Source: Telmatactis stephensoni (lineage: Eukaryota; Cnidaria; Anthozoa; Actiniaria; Isophelliidae). From it: a DNA stretch of 64,000 bases. Below the pieces are notes generated by a model. It searched no databases. It was given only the letters and a program-made list of their open reading frames with translations, and had not been told where the DNA came from. This document shows, piece by piece, positions 63,101-64,000 of this stretch (position 1 is the stretch's first letter; each line of letters starts with the position of its first letter). The stretch covers positions 310,001 to 374,000 of the forward strand of contig JALIZF010001635.1 in assembly GCA_029948255.1 (NCBI GenBank), written 5' to 3'. The position numbers were made by a program, and so were the translations under genes.

Positions 63101-63569
63101 CCACCATCATCATCATCATTATCGTTATCATCATTGTCATCATTTATCGTGCTGTAGTTGAATATTCAATTGAATATCCCTTATCAATATATTTAGATTC
63201 TGGCGAAGGACTACCACGGTTGATTGATCAAGAAATCCTTAGCAGCCACCTGAAGCGGGTAACGGATGACTTGCGTGACATGACTTTGCGTTACAACACC
63301 CTCTTAAAGGAAGACCAGGAACTTCGTAAGGCGCTGCAAACTTGTAATCGAGAGAAAGCTGAAGTACAAAACCGACTGGAGATCCTTGAGTATGAGCTGA
63401 GTGAGACTGAATCAGCGGCGTCCAAGACTTACACTGAAGCAAGTCTAACACTGATGAATCAATACGAAGGTCTTGCAGCTTAGACCGAAACAGAAACAAA
63501 GATTTTATTATCCAACTACAAATGAAACTCCTACAGAGTCAGGAAAAGTACGAACAGAAAACTCGTGAG
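60187..63569 (+). CDS. CARD plus coiled-coil protein, CARD9/11-like (partial, frameshift)
   Basis: A probable intracellular signalling scaffold. Exons 60187-60478, 60954-60989 and 63197-63569 join in phase. Residues 1-95 are a CARD of six-helix pattern, including AGKVLDIIETKGEEGFRHF and NPNLYETLTGEKA, the ending seen in the CARD9/CARD11 group. After a short linker, exon 3 encodes a heptad-rich coiled coil (LLKEDQELRKALQ, LEILEYELSETES). The frame meets TAG at 63481. One base over, from 63480, 30 codons of equally good coiled coil (LDRNRNKDFIIQLQMKLLQ) lead to a GT donor after 63569, so one base seems missing near 63479. The gene should continue right of the window. CARD-CARD assembly with a BCL10-type partner is inferred from the family. 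Confidence 0.75.
61789..62332 (+). mobile_element. Solo LTR, copy 2
   Basis: Same TGTTACG...CGTAACA borders and CACG flanks as copy 1. Lies in the CARD gene intron, inside an older element whose ends read CTGTCCACACGTATCCG (61717) and its inverse near 62427-62450. Confidence 0.75.
62592..62745 (+). repeat. (ACC/ACT)n trinucleotide tract
   Basis: Almost pure CCACTA/CCACCA triplets. Polythreonine and polytyrosine/histidine frames across it are artefacts. A shorter CCACCA/CATCAT tract lies at 63067-63140. Confidence 0.92.
62756..62960 (+). mobile_element. tRNA-derived SINE family B, intact copy
   Basis: GGCAGCATTGTCGAGTAATC head, degenerate B-box GAGTTCGAGCACC, body CTCTGGCCACTAGCTGA and CTCGACCATGCTTGTAAATAG as in 55806-56440. 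It abuts the trinucleotide tract. Confidence 0.7.
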
Positions 63570-63618
63570 GTATGCAGTAGTATAGGATGGGTAAAGCAAG
63601 AAAGGGTTTGTTGGTTTG

Positions 63619-63819
63619 TGCTAGCCTCCTCCGCAGGCAACACTGTTTGCTCAGTGTTGGGTGTTGGGCTTCCTGTTTAGAAATGCGAGAAGGGATAAGA
63701 AGAGTGGGGAGAGAAGGGGGAAAGGCATGTCTCGTTCTCAGTCTCCGCGCGGTTAAAATAACCGCTACAAAGGAAGCTCAAAGAGGAATAATAAGGAGTT
63801 GCCTGCGGAGGAGGCTAGG
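63619..63819. mobile_element. Foldback MITE, CTAGCCTCCTCCGCAGGCAAC ends
   Basis: A 20-bp perfect inverted end pair. The inside is purine-rich (AAGGGATAAGAAGAGTGGG). A partial relative ending GTTGTCTGCGAAGGAGGCTAG lies near 52223-52243. Confidence 0.75.
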
Positions 63820-64000
63820 TTTGTGCCCCGAGGGTTGAGGAGGGGATTACTCCTAATGTGCGGAAATATGATGCGTATATCATCAATGGATGCGCGCATA
63901 TAGCAAGCCCGCTACAAAAGTATTTACACAGGTATATATTTTATATAAAATCATTTAAAGTGTATTTGGACTGAATTCAATGGTCAAAAACACAAACCTC

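Larger units (their letters stand above)
60990..63196 (+). other. Intron 2 of the CARD gene
   Basis: Holds poly-A/T stretches (61208-61400), solo LTR copy 2, a (CCA/CTA)n tract and a SINE. No additional exon was recognised between 60989 and 63197. Confidence 0.6.

Overview
The window looks like nuclear DNA of a metazoan, most likely an anthozoan cnidarian such as a stony coral. This is inference from content: multi-exon genes with GT-AG introns, adhesion-GPCR and CARD families, AT-rich spacer, and many non-autonomous transposons. There is no prokaryotic gene layout.

Left (1-11326, minus) and centre (25208-37336, plus) hold two paralogous adhesion GPCR genes, head to head about 14 kb apart. 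Their exon borders, exon lengths and phases match from the hormone-receptor domain to TM5. The left gene has three Ig-like domains after its signal peptide and runs off the left edge before TM6-7. The right gene is complete (about 785 aa), with one cysteine-rich exon where the Ig domains would be. Its GPS exon carries an extra base. Between them is a small two-exon gene fragment (17344-18825, minus) of unknown family, amid foldback MITEs and one 0.7-kb hairpin element.

From 40919 to 46209 (plus) is a two-exon class I SAM-dependent methyltransferase. Its 4.4-kb intron contains a 31-bp minisatellite.

46814-54302 is a large DNA transposon. Two 974-bp near-identical inverted arms enclose one three-exon gene whose joined frame is open for about 1174 aa. 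The protein has zinc-ligand clusters and DDE-like acidic motifs. An intron contains a MITE with a 7-bp target duplication, itself carrying a second MITE.

54303-60186 is a repeat graveyard: LINE 3' ends, a SINE split by a hAT-like element, a solo LTR and a 170-bp tandem duplication. From 60187 a CARD plus coiled-coil gene (CARD9/CARD11-like layout) runs off the right edge. Its third exon has an apparent one-base frameshift.

The most unusual pattern is in the two receptor genes. Four introns carry tandem arrays ending within about 25 nt of the 3' splice site of the following exon. A fifth, weaker case lies at the TM1 exon of the left gene.
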